DNA of 64,000 nucleotides from Patiria miniata (GCF_015706575.1 NW_024037059.1:38229058-38293057); one strand, 5' to 3'; shown: positions 22,274 through 34,595, counted from the first letter of the stretch. Translations and numbers: made by a program. Notes: generated by a model from the sequence alone, not told the origin.

Positions 22274-22784
22274 TTAAAGGGAAGATACAACATTTGCAAA
22301 CATCACAAAACGGAATGATCAAAATTACAAAATACCTTACTGGATTGGTTGGGAATATTCTAAAGCATCCTGTAAAATCGTGGCTCCTGGTGTGCTGTCA
22401 TTTTCAAGAAAAAAATGGATTTTTTTCAACGCTGGTCGGCCGACCAGCGTTGGAGAAAACTGGCTTTTTTTTTTAAAATCTGCTCAGAATTTTCATATTC
22501 CGCGTTTTCTTTGCAATTAATTACACACCTGTGCAGGGGTACAAGCCTGCTAGACTGATTCTATGATCTTACAATTCCCTAAAGTCTATAAATAACTCCG
22601 TTTTCATCTTAAGTGGGGTCAGGGAACCAGACTACAAGAACATGATTGGTTTCGTTGGTTTTTCCAGCATCTACAAGCCCAAAACGTGAAACAAGTCATT
22701 TTAACAATATTTGCTAAAACATGCTAATCCTCCAATTTATTTGTGGAAATTGCAGCAAAAGCAAATGCTGTACATACCCTTTAA
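22274..22784 (+). mobile_element. TTAA MITE family A, copy 1
   Basis: It is bounded by TTAA on both sides, with ends AGGGAAGATACAACATTTGC and the inverse of a TGTACATACCCT-type end. A central palindrome, CGCTGGTCGGCCGACCAGCG, lies near 22431. TTAA target sites are typical of piggyBac-like elements. Family length is about 510-540 bp; there are six copies in this window and no coding capacity. Confidence 0.8.
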
Positions 22785-23059
22785 GCAATTTTATTCCATG
22801 GAGGTGTTTTTTTCTTTCAAATTTTCTTTCTGTCATTTAAATGTTTTAATGTCACTGTTGTTTTTTTTATTTCGCGCAGCGGGCTTCTTTGGAAATTATT
22901 CAGAATGGGATAACCGGCCTTTGGATCATATTTTAACAATAAAAATTAAAACAAAATGATTACCAGCCAGCCATTAAAATGGGTCTGAAAAATTAACAAT
23001 GTTGATGAAAAATAGAAATACAGAGTGGCGCAGTGCACGGTACATTTTGCACAAAACAA

Positions 23060-23581
23060 TTAAAGGGAATGTACATCATTGGCTTTTGCTGTAATTTTCA
23101 GAAATGAACTATTTGAGGGGTTAGTATAATAGATCAAAGATTGTTACACTGACGTGTTTGAAATTTTGTGTTCGAAAATGCTGGAAAAACAAACTGTTCA
23201 AGTAGTCTGGTTCCCTGACTCCACTAAAGATAAAATGGATCAATTCACAGATGCCAGAAAATTGTAAGGTAAGGGAACCAGTCTAGCTGGCCTGCACCCG
23301 TTCATGAACATGTAACCAATAGCAAACAACATTTGGACTAAAAAAAAAAGGTAAATTTGGAGCAGTAGTTGAAAAATAGTTAGGTTTTTCCCACGGTGGT
23401 CGGCCGACCACCGTTGGAAATGCATACAAAAATACAATTTTCTTGACAATGACTTCACATCAGGTGCCATAATTTTACAGGATGCTTTAGACTGTCATTT
23501 ACCAACATCCTAGTAAGGTATTTCGTAAAAACTTGGTAGTTTTATTTTTCGATGTTTGCAAATGTTGTATATTCCCTTTAA
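23060..23581 (-). mobile_element. TTAA MITE family A, copy 2 (inverted)
   Basis: It has the same ends as the copy at 22274 but opposite orientation (TTAAAGGGAATGTACATCAT...GCAAATGTTGTATATTCCC TTTAA). The centre is GGTGGTCGGCCGACCACC. It sits about 275 bp from copy 1 in inverted orientation, so a transcript spanning both could fold into a long duplex. Confidence 0.8.
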
Positions 23582-24608
23582 CGTAATCCATACGCAGCAA
23601 CATTGTCCAGCTGCTGGATATTAAAACAAGTGCCTTTTCTCCCTCGGACATTCTGTAAATTTAATGGTACTTACAGCCACATTTTCCGACCGAGAGGACT
23701 ACCATCTTGTACAAATCTATCGTTCGGAGACAACCTTGGTGAGGGATTACCAGTTATTCAATACGAATTTGCCACTTTGGGCCAAGTTGTGCACAATCGC
23801 ATCGGGCGACTATAGCTTAACCTAATTTCTTGCCATTTTTTCCCTTTAAGTACTGCAGATCCGGACACTTCGAATTCGCCACCGGGAATCTACAATTTCA
23901 AACAATCGCAAGTGTCAATTCCTATCCTCCAGGATTTTTTTGTTACCCTTTTCATCCCTCTCTGCATTGGTCACCGTGGCAACCGGGTTCTTGCATGAGT
24001 CAGCCTGTAACCGAAGCAAAGTATGGCGATGAAAGGAATAAGGCCCGCAGAATATAGGCGCGATATTACAATTGACCGTGACTCAACTGCGTATATAGCG
24101 CTCGGCCAAAAATAACAACCGCAGCGCGACAAGCTCAAGGACTGCCGAAGATTTACCCACGACCAAAATGGACAACTCATCCTGCACGATCAATCTTCGT
24201 CGGAGTTCGGACACAATATTTGCCATCAGACAACGCTCTCTGGGTGTCAAATTACACACTAGGGACTCGCTGGACAGCACTCTAAGATCAAACTAATGCA
24301 TATATACACGTGTTCTCTCGATGTCTTGTTAGACTAGCTTCATTATTGAGCTTACAAACTAATATGGGAAGCCGCAAGACTATGGCATGCAATTATTGAC
24401 AAGCATTGATGATTATACTTTCAAATGACTAATTCTCATTCAATTTTCACTTGGTCACTCCGCGGAAATGGTGTCGACTGCGTGGACTTTCATGATTGAC
24501 GAAATCTGTTTCCTATATCTTCATGATAATGCTGAACAAAAAAAGTTAATAAATCCGTTTTCTGTTGTTTATTTTGGTTTGAGTTTTGGATAATTTTTTT
24601 TTAATGAT

Positions 24609-25139
24609 TTAAAGGGAAGATACAACATTTGCAAACATCACAAAACGAAATGATCAAATTATCATGAAATACCTTACTGGATTGTTAGGGAATGACAGTC
24701 TAAATTTTAGCATCCTGTAAAATCGTGGCTCCTGGTGTGCTATCATTCTCAAGAAAAATGGTATTTTTCCAACGCTGGTCGGCCGACCAGCGTTGGAAAA
24801 AAAATGGCTTTTTTCAAAACCTGCTTCTAATTTTTCATAATTAGTTATTCATTGTTTTCTTTGCAATTGATTGCACACCAGTGAAGGGGTACCAGCCTGC
24901 TAGACTGATTCTCTGACCTTACAATTCCCAAAAGTCTATAAATTGCTCCTTTTCATCTTAAGTGGGGTCGGGAAATCAGACTACAAGAACATGATTGGTT
25001 TTCTTGGGTTTTTCTAACAACTACATGCCCAAAACGTGAAACAAGTCATTTTAACATTTTTTGCGATAACATACTAATCCTCCAAATCCATTTATTTCTG
25101 AAAATTTCAACAAAAGCAAATGTTGTACATTCCCTTTAA
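24609..25139 (+). mobile_element. TTAA MITE family A, copy 3
   Basis: It starts TTAAAGGGAAGATACAACAT and ends TTGTACATTCCCTTTAA, with the palindrome CGCTGGTCGGCCGACCAGCG at its centre (about 24773). Confidence 0.85.
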
Positions 25140-27424
25140 AGAATAATAATAATAGTCCTGATCTGCGCAAATCTGACTTTGGAATCAAACATTTAATCGA
25201 ATTATTGCCAAGACGTTTGAGTCTGCATCGCAGACTGCATGATTGCCCGGATTAATCCTCTATAAAATTAGCATCGTTGACGCAGACTATTCTGCGTCAT
25301 TGTTTACCTACGGTTGCCATGGCGAGAGACAGGCACCAACCAGTGATGACACCAATGATGCGGACTCAGCTTTTATTGTTCCTTGTTAAAATGATCGATC
25401 CTCAAGGCACTTTAAAAGGAGGAAAAAAAATCCTCCAAAATGTGTCTTGACTCAGTCTGATAGAATCGGCTATATGCGTTACTTTTTGAATGCCAAGGTT
25501 TTAAAAATAGCCCGTATATATGAAGATGCACTGTGCACGCCAGATCGATGATGACTCATAGGCAAATGCTGTGATGAAATCTCACAGTGGAATCATAAAT
25601 CATGTTCTAGCTTTGCGTCTGCAAATGTCAGCAACGATGCCGTTGTTGTTATAACAACCTTCAATGATTGATAATGCTTTGGATATTTTTACGTGATCTT
25701 GATTTTAAAATATATATATAATTAAAGCACTTCACACAAGCAATATAGTTTTTAGTCCTTTGCATGATGTAATAATCGTCATTTTGGTAATTTATGATTC
25801 CACTCAGATGCTTTTGTAAAAATTAATTGGAATTATCATATAATATTATTGGTGTTACTGAATATGAAATCATAATACTGTTTAAAAAAAATACGTAAAG
25901 ATTAAATGACTGTAATTAAAAATATATATAACGATATCCAAACATTATGCCCTTTGAAAAGAAGTTAATATGTTGAAATCTCTCTCCAAAAAAATCTTTA
26001 CAGATTATTATATTACACACTAATCCTTAAAGTGGTCGAAAAATAACGGCACCACCTTTAAATAAATCAAAGCGGCAACATTATATTCATCAATGGCCCC
26101 TCCTTTCTCCCATCAGCCCCGCCCACACCAATCGCATCCTCCAACCCAACCCCATGCCCTCTGTTAGGCCTTGCTCAAGCCGCGGTATATAGACGAAGCA
26201 CAAGAAAATTCAGTTTGCCCCGCCTGCTCGTAAAATCGATTACTACTCACTGTTTTTCCTTTGCTTTAAAAACGCAGGAATACTACTGTACCTCTTCAAT
26301 GAACTTGAAAGATCTACCTACCTGTACGATTTCATCCTGTTCGCTACACCTAAGATTTCACCGTCACTTCTGCCCGTCGAATCTGTTTAAAATTGAATGA
26401 TTTTTTTTCTCCAGTCCACAGTACACGACGCGTAAATTCTTGTCACTATTTTTGTCACTAGTCACGTTTTCCAGTAGACGTCCCTATTCTCATTATTTTT
26501 GTGTGCTCCTTATTAATGAGGCTCCTCCGTCTCTCTCAGCACCAGAAAAGTGCTGGCTGGAGGCGTGGTTGTGTGAATCGTGCGTGAAATGAAAATGTCG
26601 TCTGCAAGTAGGCCTACAAAATGACGCGAGATGGCGCTGCGGCACAAGACGGTATCCACAGGGAGCAAAAATGTAAGAATTTCTAGAAGACGGATCATCC
26701 AATTCTTTCCGTGAAAAATCGAAAGTAATTTTTACTGGGGTAAACAAATTAAAAACACATGACTTTGGAAAATTTAGGAAATTATCTGGTCGCGCCCGCC
26801 GAGGAAATTTATTTGACCGAATTTCAGCAAAATGTAAACACTTATCCGCACTATGCTGAGTCACTTTTTTGATTGTGCCCACGATATTGGTCTCAATATA
26901 ACACACACAAAAATGGGAGGGATTTGCTTCAGTGGGAGAAGTGAGATATTGGGTCATTTATCCTCTTTTTAAAATTGATTTCAAAATAAGATAATTATAT
27001 TTTGTTGATCGTACCTTTTCAGTTACTAATGGAGATCAATGGTTTACTTACAGCTTTGAAGAGGGCGCTATTTCATTTTAACAGACCTACACCGCCAGAA
27101 ACTGAGGGGATGGGGGAAAAAATCAGGATCAACTCGGTGTTTGTTTAAAAAAAACACGTAACATTAACATCATGTACTTATCGTATTTTCTTGAAGTTAA
27201 ACACTTTCGAGAGACGGGAAGCAACATTATTGAAAGTGATCGCTCATTTGATTTACTAATAGGCCAGACGCTAGTAGGAGAGGGATCCCTTATTTTTCAA
27301 GACACCTGTCGTTGGCGGCGCTGTTCAATAACTCCACAAAATTGTTTCGTCGCATCACAAATTACATGAATTACTTTGCGATTGTTTTCTGAGAATATTT
27401 GCCCATTTAATTCAGTCTGCAAAC
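25140..27424. other. Intergenic region upstream of RTF2; no gene recognised
   Basis: No reading frame here resembles a known family. A 154-codon minus-strand frame (26493-26957) is open but has no recognisable domain and low-complexity His/Ser content. The last few hundred bases before 27425 must contain the RTF2 promoter and 5' UTR; no TATA box or other decisive element was identified. Confidence 0.4.
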
Positions 27425-30400
27425 ATGGGATGCGACGGGGGAACCATCCCAAGACGAGATGAACTCGTGAGATTGAAGAAAAAACCGGAACAGGTAGGAT
27501 TTCTGGGGGAAACTGGTTTTACAAAAACAGATATTTTCGTCGTGCAATATTGCCACACTGCTGCAAGTTGAAACGAACTGAGCAGTGAGTGACATGATGT
27601 GATGAACATGCTGAACGTCATCATATGTGTCACGCCCCAACTATCGCATCGGTCCCAACTATAGTGCGGCAGTTGGGTCGGCCCAACTATAGTTAGGACT
27701 GGAGTTACGCCGGATGCTTCATGCTTGATAGATCTTGTTGGATTAAATGTTCCGCGGCGCTGGCACCGTGTATTCGTCGTGCATGCATGCCGCAAGGCTG
27801 GCCGGTCACGTGGTACTGCCTAGTTGGATGAGTTGTCCAGCTGCTGGGTTTTATTATCCAGCAACATTTTGCAAAATTCAAAGATTGCCATTGCCGGCCA
27901 ACTATAGATGGGCCCCACCCATAGCTACTGTCAAAGGTCCCAAGTCGGACATGTAAGCAGAGCTGTAGAGAATGTTTTATAGTCGTACATCAATGTAAAC
28001 TATACTGGGACTGCCAAATAAAAATATTGCGGTGGCCCAACTACAGATGGTCCCCACCCATAGATCATTTCATTGGTCCCCAGTAAAGTCAGATGTGTAT
28101 TAGAGTTGTAGGGAATGTTTTTTAATCGCAGTGGCTATTGTTACGGCAGCCGTAACGCATTTCCCATTTTCTATCGTTACGGTAGACTGCAACCATGCTG
28201 CAACCTGGCAACTTTTATAAAAAAAACATGACAAGAAAATATAAAATTAGAAGGAAAAAAGTGAATTTGAACTTTATGAAATTCGGACTTTATTTCCCTT
28301 TTAAAAAAAATCCTCCAAAGCCTCAGGTTAGAAAAGGAAAAAAATTCGAGTGCAAAACTGAGATTCGAACCCGCAACCTCGCGGTGCAAAATCCTACTTT
28401 CTATCGGCTGAGCTGGCGCACTGCTCGACAAAACGTGGGGAAACAAATAATTATATACCTGCGTGCGTATCAAAAAAATATCGTAGAGGGCGCTAAACAA
28501 CGAGTGCCGTAACGATAGCCACTTCGTTTTTTAATCGTACAACAATGTACACTATAGTTGGGACCGCAAAATAAAAAGATTGGGGTGGCCCAACTATAGA
28601 TTCGCCCCATCAATAGCTAATTTCAGTGGTCCCTAGTAAAGTCAGACGTGTATCAGAGCTGTAGGGAACGTTTTATGGTTGTACATCAATGTAAACTATA
28701 GTTGGGACACCGCAAAATAAAAAGATCGGAGTGGCCCAACTATAGATGGGCCGGCCCAACTATAGATGGGCCAGCCCAACAATGGAACTTACAGTTGGGA
28801 CCGTCCCAACTATAGTTGGGACAGGCCCAACTATAGTTGGGCCAGCCCAACTGTGGAACTACAGTTGGGACAGGCCCAACTATAGTTGGGACAGGCCCAA
28901 CTATAGTTGGGACCGATGCGATAGTTGGGGCGTGACATATGCATTGTTTGGGCTTAGGAGGTCGATCGCGTTGCGCGATGGGTCGATGCTGTAGGATATC
29001 TCAGACTTTACTTCCATTTTTAAAAAGAAATCCTGTAGTGTTTAAAAGAAAAGGTGTTCGACTGGTGCGGTGGCAGATTGATTGACCGAGCATAGCTAGC
29101 GAAACGCCAACGCGATCGACCGGCAATGTCATGAATGTCGATGACGCACATCGACCGAACGTGCACAACATCATCGATGTTGTCGAACAAAACGTGATTG
29201 TCGAATCTTGAACTCAAAAGTCTAATTGAGTAACATTAAACCAAATTACCAAGGACAAGGTATTACAAGATAAACCATTTTTCAACTTTTATCTGACATT
29301 TTCTACCATCATTGACCATGTCTACACTTATGATTTTCAGTGAATTCACGCAAGTTTTGATCCTGTTATGAAAGTGTTAAACATAGCCTACTTTTTTTGA
29401 AAAATATCTGTGTACATAGCAAATCAAAATTAATTTCCTGTAACACTAACAGACTCATATTTTTTAGAGGATCAAATTTCTTATTTGCGTTTTCTAGCAT
29501 TTTTGTCTGACTTGCCCACAGGTTGATAAAAACATGGAACGAATGGCCAAATGGCTGCACTGTGCAATCAGCCAGGAACGACTACGGCAGCCAATCATGG
29601 CTTGTGAACTGGGAAGGTAAGTGCACCTACCATCCCCCCCCCCTACCCCTTCCCATACCCCACTCCCACCCCCCCACCCCACCCACAAATCCCCTTTTGT
29701 TGACTCCTCTCTGCTTCAGTCATTGTAAACCAGAATGTCAGACAAGTCGACCGTTGAGACAACTCGACTCGGGACAAGTCGACCGTTGAGACAACTCGAC
29801 CGTTGAGACAGGGCGACCGTTGAGACAACTCGACTCGGGACAACTCGACCGTTGAGACTGCTCGACTTAATGGAAATGAATACACGTGGAGCAGAAAAAG
29901 TTGCACAAATCTGTGGCAAGACCGATCACGGGTGCGGTGCGGGCATACTCGATGTACAGAGGGCGTCGCGTCGGGCCGGTGGGCCCCGCCCGCCCGCGAG
30001 GACCGGGCCGGGCCCGGCACACGGGCACGTCGACCGGCGCGGCAAATGGGCGCACAGGCCCGGCACAAACGATGTCACCGTGCACGGTACGGCCACGTTG
30101 ACTGATCGGGGATGAGATAAGTGGGCGCACAGGCCCGGCAAAAACGATGCCACCGTGCACGGTACGGCCACGTTGACCGGGGATGCGTGCACGTGGCCTT
30201 GAAAAAAACGAACGATGTGCACGGACAATCACGCTGCGCTATATCGGCTCTGTTATATGCAACAACAAAAAAGTCATGTGTCATCACTCCCAAACGGCGC
30301 CGTCAAAATCCCCGGTACTATCCCCGAAACTAGGCCCAAATCATGCGAGGCGACTTGTCTCAACGGTCGACTTGTCTTTCCATTTATCGTACATACGGTC

Positions 30401-33400
30401 GAGTTGTCTCAACGGTCGAGTTATCTCAACGGTCGACTTGTCCCGAGTCGAGTTGTCTCAACGGTCGACTTGTCTGACCCCTGTAAACCAAACTTATGTT
30501 GGTTGATTTGGTAGTGCGAAGACTTTCTTATTATTCAATTTTGTGCCCTTTAACTTTTTCAGTTCTGTACCTGGGATAATCTTTTCTCTTTTTGGAATGT
30601 TAGAAAAGGAGTAACTTTCTAAAGAGCCGAATTGTAAGAATTTTTTAATGTTTGTTTCTCATTTGAAATCACCGATATTTGGTTCAATCTGAACTCCCCT
30701 TTGTAGATTGTACAACAAGGAATCCTTATTGGAATATCTGCTGGATAAGTCGACGTGTGACTCTGCACAGCACATCAGAGGGCTGAAGGTAGGTCTCGGT
30801 CAAGATGTGTTCGGAGGATTCTCAAACTGTGTTCCCACAGTATTTTCTGTATGTTCTCGCAGTGTTCTAGCATTTCTATCAAGTACCGAAGTGAATACAT
30901 CACGCGCACAATGTGTGTGTAAAAGACATTAGCGCGTGATTCAGCCCGTGAACCAACACACGCGAGTATTCCATTCGTTTGCACTACAGTTTCTGGTTCT
31001 AAATGACGTCACACTTTAGTACTCAATTGAGTTCACACCATGTCAACACAGTATTCATACAATGTTAACACCAGGCTCAAACGTTGTTCACACAGTATTC
31101 ACACCACGCACACGCTATCTTCTCACTATGTTCGCATTGGTCTAATGGGAATTGTTGAAGTGTTTTACCTCCCTGACGCCATGATTTAAATCTTGTAAAA
31201 CAACATTCTCGGTGGCAAAATATACAACACAAAGCTGTTATATCACTTTGTGCCCACACCTTGTTGCACTACTCTCATGCAAGTACACTGCATGTTTGTT
31301 TGTTTTTTTATTTCAAAAGTTGTATTAGTCACTGTTTTCTTTATGTTGTTCAGGATGTGAAGGAGTTGAACATGACTTCCAACCCCGCCTTTGAGAAGAG
31401 TGGACAGCAGAAGGAAGATTTGTATCTTGAAAATGGCACTACACAGTACATCTGCCCGGTAACAGGACTGCAAATGAACGGACACTACAAGTAAGAACAA
31501 CATGTCGTCTTCCGTTGCTTGCTTGAAAACTTTCTATTCTTGAGAAACCGTTTTCGGTTTGACTCGGAACATAAATTTACAAAACTCCAGTCGTTTCTGA
31601 GGGCCTTTCATCTACCATAAGTTGGATATTAAGATTGATATTTTTCATGGCAGGATTTCTTCAGTCATGTCTCGTGGAGATTGCAGTTGATTTGCACTGT
31701 CTGCTGAGCTTAGGCCAAAAACCAAAAGTCTCCGGTTTCTGGTATGCGCGCGCGTCGCCGTAGCCATGCGCGTCGGCAAAATGATTATTTTTTTCCAATG
31801 AAAGATGATGTCTCAAAACCGCCAAACTCACTGGTTTGACTGGAATCCTGCTGCTGCACAATTTTAACATGTTTTTAAATGGGGTTACGATCGAGATTAA
31901 GCTTTATGTGGCCTCTCTGGACTCCCATATATTTGCACTAAGTTTAGTCGGGCACCATTTGCAGTCATCAGCCGACATTTGAAGAAAAAAAAACGTAAAA
32001 AAAAAAAAAAAAGCCGCGTCGCCGCACCACTTTTTGGGCAAGCTCCATACAAGAAACCAGAGACTTTTTTGGCCTTATCAATGTTTTTATTGTTTTTTAC
32101 AGGTTTTGCTTTCTGTGGGAATGCGGCTGTGTCTTGTCGGAGAAAGCTCTGAAGGAAGTCAAGTCCGATGTTTGTCACAAGGTAATGTTATAGGACTGTC
32201 TTAAGAAACATTTAGGAGAAGGAATGGCAATTACGAAGGAATGAATGCCTATGTCAATAGCCAGTAACTTGAGTTGAGTCTGGACAACTCGTGAATAACT
32301 CGTGCATGACTTGTTAGACCCCAACTACGTTTATGCGTACCAGTGATAACATCGTGTTCTTCCTTTACTTCATCCAGTGCGGTGCTGCATACGACGTGGA
32401 CGATGCCGTCATCATAAACGGAAGCCCCGAAGAGGTCGACGACCTGCGATCCAAGATGGAGGACAAGAGGGCGAAAGCAAAGGCTGAGAAGGTAAAGACA
32501 CAATGTATTGGAGATGTGCATGAACAAATGAGGGCGCTATTTAGCCTAACATTCACTCGTTTCCACTGCGTAGTGTCCAAGAGTGCTGGTGACCGCTGAC
32601 CTCTTTCATTAAACTTTGTGAAGCATCATTGGTAGCTTTAACTGCCGTCATCGATGAAAACTTTAAAACCAATTTTTTTTGTGTCAAATGTTGAACAGAA
32701 CAATGATTACCTGTAGCTTAAAAAGGTGCATTCCCTGTGCTATTTTCAAATTTCATCTAGAAAAATTGATTCCTTTTCTCAATTGCTATTTTGGTAGTGA
32801 TACAAAAGTAATTCATATTTGTATGAGACAAATCTACCGAAAAAAATCAGCCCACTTTCATTTATTGAATTATTACTTTACAAATTTCGAATTACTTGCG
32901 GCCCCACAATACTTCCGTTCTCATGGGTTCTGCTGGTTCGATAATGTACGGACCGGAACCAGCCTTCGTTTTCAGAGGGTTTTAGATGCAAAAAAAAACT
33001 TTTGAGAAGGTTTTTTCCTTTTTTTTGGAATAAAATATATAATTTGAAAATTTATGAAAACAATTTTTTTTTTGAATTGACTTTGTTGAAGAGCACAGGG
33101 ATCTCAACTTTAATCTTTGTGATTTTTGTCTCCTTGCAGAAAGCGAAAAAGGCGCAGAAGAGAAAGTCAGAGGTTCCGTGCACTGTGACCTCACCCACTA
33201 CCGACGACCAACCATCCACATCAAAGCAAATCAAAACGGACTCAGAGAAACTGACCAATGGGACACCAGGATCATCCAAACTGACCAATGGGCAGCCAGC
33301 ATCTTCCAAACCGACCAATGGGGCGGCAGGACCGTCCTCAAAACCAGCCAGTGGGCAGAAGGCGGCATCCGGCAAACTGACCAATGGCAGTGCATCATCT

Positions 33401-33547
33401 TTGAAATCAACCAATGGCAGCAAAGATACGCCCTTCGATCACACCAAGAGTGCCGTCTATAAGTCTCTCTTCCTACCCAAAGATCAGAAAGGCATTAACA
33501 AAGCACATTGGGTGACCTATAACCCTTACTATGCTATGTCCAAGTAA
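27425..33547 (+). CDS. RTF2: Replication termination factor 2 (Rtf2 domain protein)
   Basis: Seven exons: 27425-27493, 29522-29616, 30707-30788, 31354-31490, 32103-32181, 32378-32491, 33140-33547. All introns are GT-AG with matching phases, giving 327 residues (human RTF2 is about 306). The start MGCDGGTIPRRDELVR is the hallmark N-terminus of the family. ACELGRLYNKE, YICPVTGLQMNG, CGCVLSEKALKE and CHKCGAAY follow, forming the degenerate RING/U-box-like Rtf2 domain. The protein ends AHWVTYNPYYAMSK, like the conserved AHWVT tail. Exon 7 carries a low-complexity linker with repeated TNG units. The family acts in the nucleus at replication forks; in fission yeast it is needed at the RTS1 barrier, and in mammals its removal from stalled forks aids restart. 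Introns 1, 2 and 4 are loaded with mobile elements. Confidence 0.96.
27640..28940. repeat. CCCAACTATAG(T/A)TGGG palindrome and ~120-190-bp tandem repeat cluster in RTF2 intron 1
   Basis: The perfect palindrome CCCAACTATAGTTGGG and the variant CCCAACTATAGATGGG recur many times, densest at about 28735-28925 where they are joined by GACAG or GGCC spacers. A longer unit recurs at about 27893-28015, 28030-28130 and 28545-28720. It contains TGGCCCAACTATAGATGG, GGTCCC[C/T]AGTAAAGTCAGA, a GTAGGGAA[T/C]GTTTT block and TACATCAATGTAAACTATA. The tRNA-like element at 28129 is inserted in one of these units. Confidence 0.8.
28129..28525 (-). mobile_element. tRNA-like element with terminal inverted repeats and 12-bp target duplication
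   Basis: The element is flanked by perfect 12-bp direct repeats GTTTTTTAATCG (28117-28128 and 28526-28537). Its ends are inverted: GTGGCTATTGTTACGGCA against TGCCGTAACGATAGCCAC. On the minus strand an internal tRNA-like segment (about 28349-28424) has an A-box-like GCCAGCTCAGCCGA and a B-box GGTTCGAATC. A tRNA-type Pol III promoter plus a long target duplication suggests a SINE, but inverted ends are unusual for one. Confidence 0.65.
29733..30481. mobile_element. Long-TIR foldback with 9-bp target duplication (Mutator-like)
   Basis: It is flanked by the 9-bp direct repeat TGTAAACCA (29724-29732 and 30482-30490). Both ends run GTCAGACAAGTCGACCGTTG inward and consist of reiterated TCGACCGTTGAGACAACTCG-like units, about 130 bp on each side. 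The interior is strikingly GC-rich and contains two to three tandem copies of a block with GCCCGGCA, ACGATG[T/C]CACCGTGCACGG and GGCCACGTTGAC. Long TIRs and a 9-bp duplication fit Mutator-like elements; there is no transposase. It occupies intron 2 of RTF2. Confidence 0.75.
31713..32074. mobile_element. PIF/Harbinger-like MITE, family 2, copy 2
   Basis: It is bounded by TTA (31710-31712 and 32075-32077), with GGCC ends and the GTCTCCGGTTTCTGGTATG inverted repeat. It is closely similar to 3981-4338. Its right end lies only 28 bp before RTF2 exon 5, so the polypyrimidine tract and probably the branch point lie in or against the element. Confidence 0.85.
33216..33420 (+). repeat. In-frame TNG repeats in the RTF2 linker
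   Basis: ACCAATGG-centred units recur in frame about five times and encode KLTNG, KPTNG and KSTNG separated by Ser/Gly/Pro-rich spacers. They lie in the disordered region between the Rtf2 domain and the conserved C-terminal tail. Confidence 0.85.
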
Positions 33548-34595
33548 AGATAACATTAAACGCGTTGAACAGTTGGCCCTTGTGATTGACTTGTGGTAAG
33601 CAGGTGTGAGATTTTCAGACTTTTGTCTGAAATGAGACTTTCTGAATCTGAGAGAAAGACATTTTCAGCATAGAAAGAAATGCATCTTTCAGACTTTTCA
33701 TCGAATTTTCAGACTATATTTGAAATTGACAATTTCATCGCTGGATAAGTAAATTTTATGATTTTATGAAATTTTTATGAAACCATAATCATAGAACCTT
33801 AATAAGGGTGGTACCGCATTCGTGCACATGTTGTATGCATTCTTTAAATTCAAGTTGAGCATGCAAATCACCAGATTTTTGTGGAGCGAAAAAGATGTTG
33901 GTTGTCTTTTTGACGTACTGTTTTGAATTTGGACCAGTGTCCTATGAAATTTGGACTCCTATGAAATCTGGTGTCTTTTACCTTATATGGACTCAAACCC
34001 TCACAAGTGACCATTCACTGATCTTTATGTTCACTAAGGCATGCACAATACATCCAACGAGTCTGTATTTCATAGAGTCCAAATTTCTCACCACACCGGT
34101 TTTGTATAAACCTGTCCTATTTCTCATCGGTATTCCATACACCAACTTTATAGAATGTATGTCATACACCCTTTTGACAGTCTCTCAAAAAACTTGGATA
34201 CCCTATTTAAGAAAGTCTAGCTAACGACCTTATGACTACATCATCGCTGGCATCAAATGTGTAGGCCCAACCGTATAAAAAGAGTGGTCTTGGGCCCTGT
34301 ATGGCTTTAATAGTTAAAAGCTGATCAGGCTGCACGGACAAGCTTGAGCTACTTGAATGGATTCTTATGTAACATCTTGGCAACCTCCATGGTATTGATG
34401 CAAAAGCATTTCCACTGAAATTTTGTGAAAATTTTAGGAGAAATTTGAAGGTTGACGTCAGATATGAAAATGGGAAAAGGTATTTGGCACATTTGCACTC
34501 ATCTGTGTTCCATAGCTCCATGCTTAAACCTCTTTAAATAGCAATTTTTAGCATACTATATTTAGCTTTTGTACAAAGTGTGTAGAAAAATTGTA

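Noticed and set aside
26493..26957. 154-codon open frame on the minus strand upstream of RTF2
   Set aside because: No recognisable domain, no paralogue and no supporting splice pattern; length alone is weak evidence in 64 kb of animal DNA.
29643..30514. Overlapping frames of 100-140 codons rich in Arg/Pro/Gly on both strands
   Set aside because: They are produced by the GC-rich core and reiterated TIRs of the Mutator-like foldback in RTF2 intron 2.
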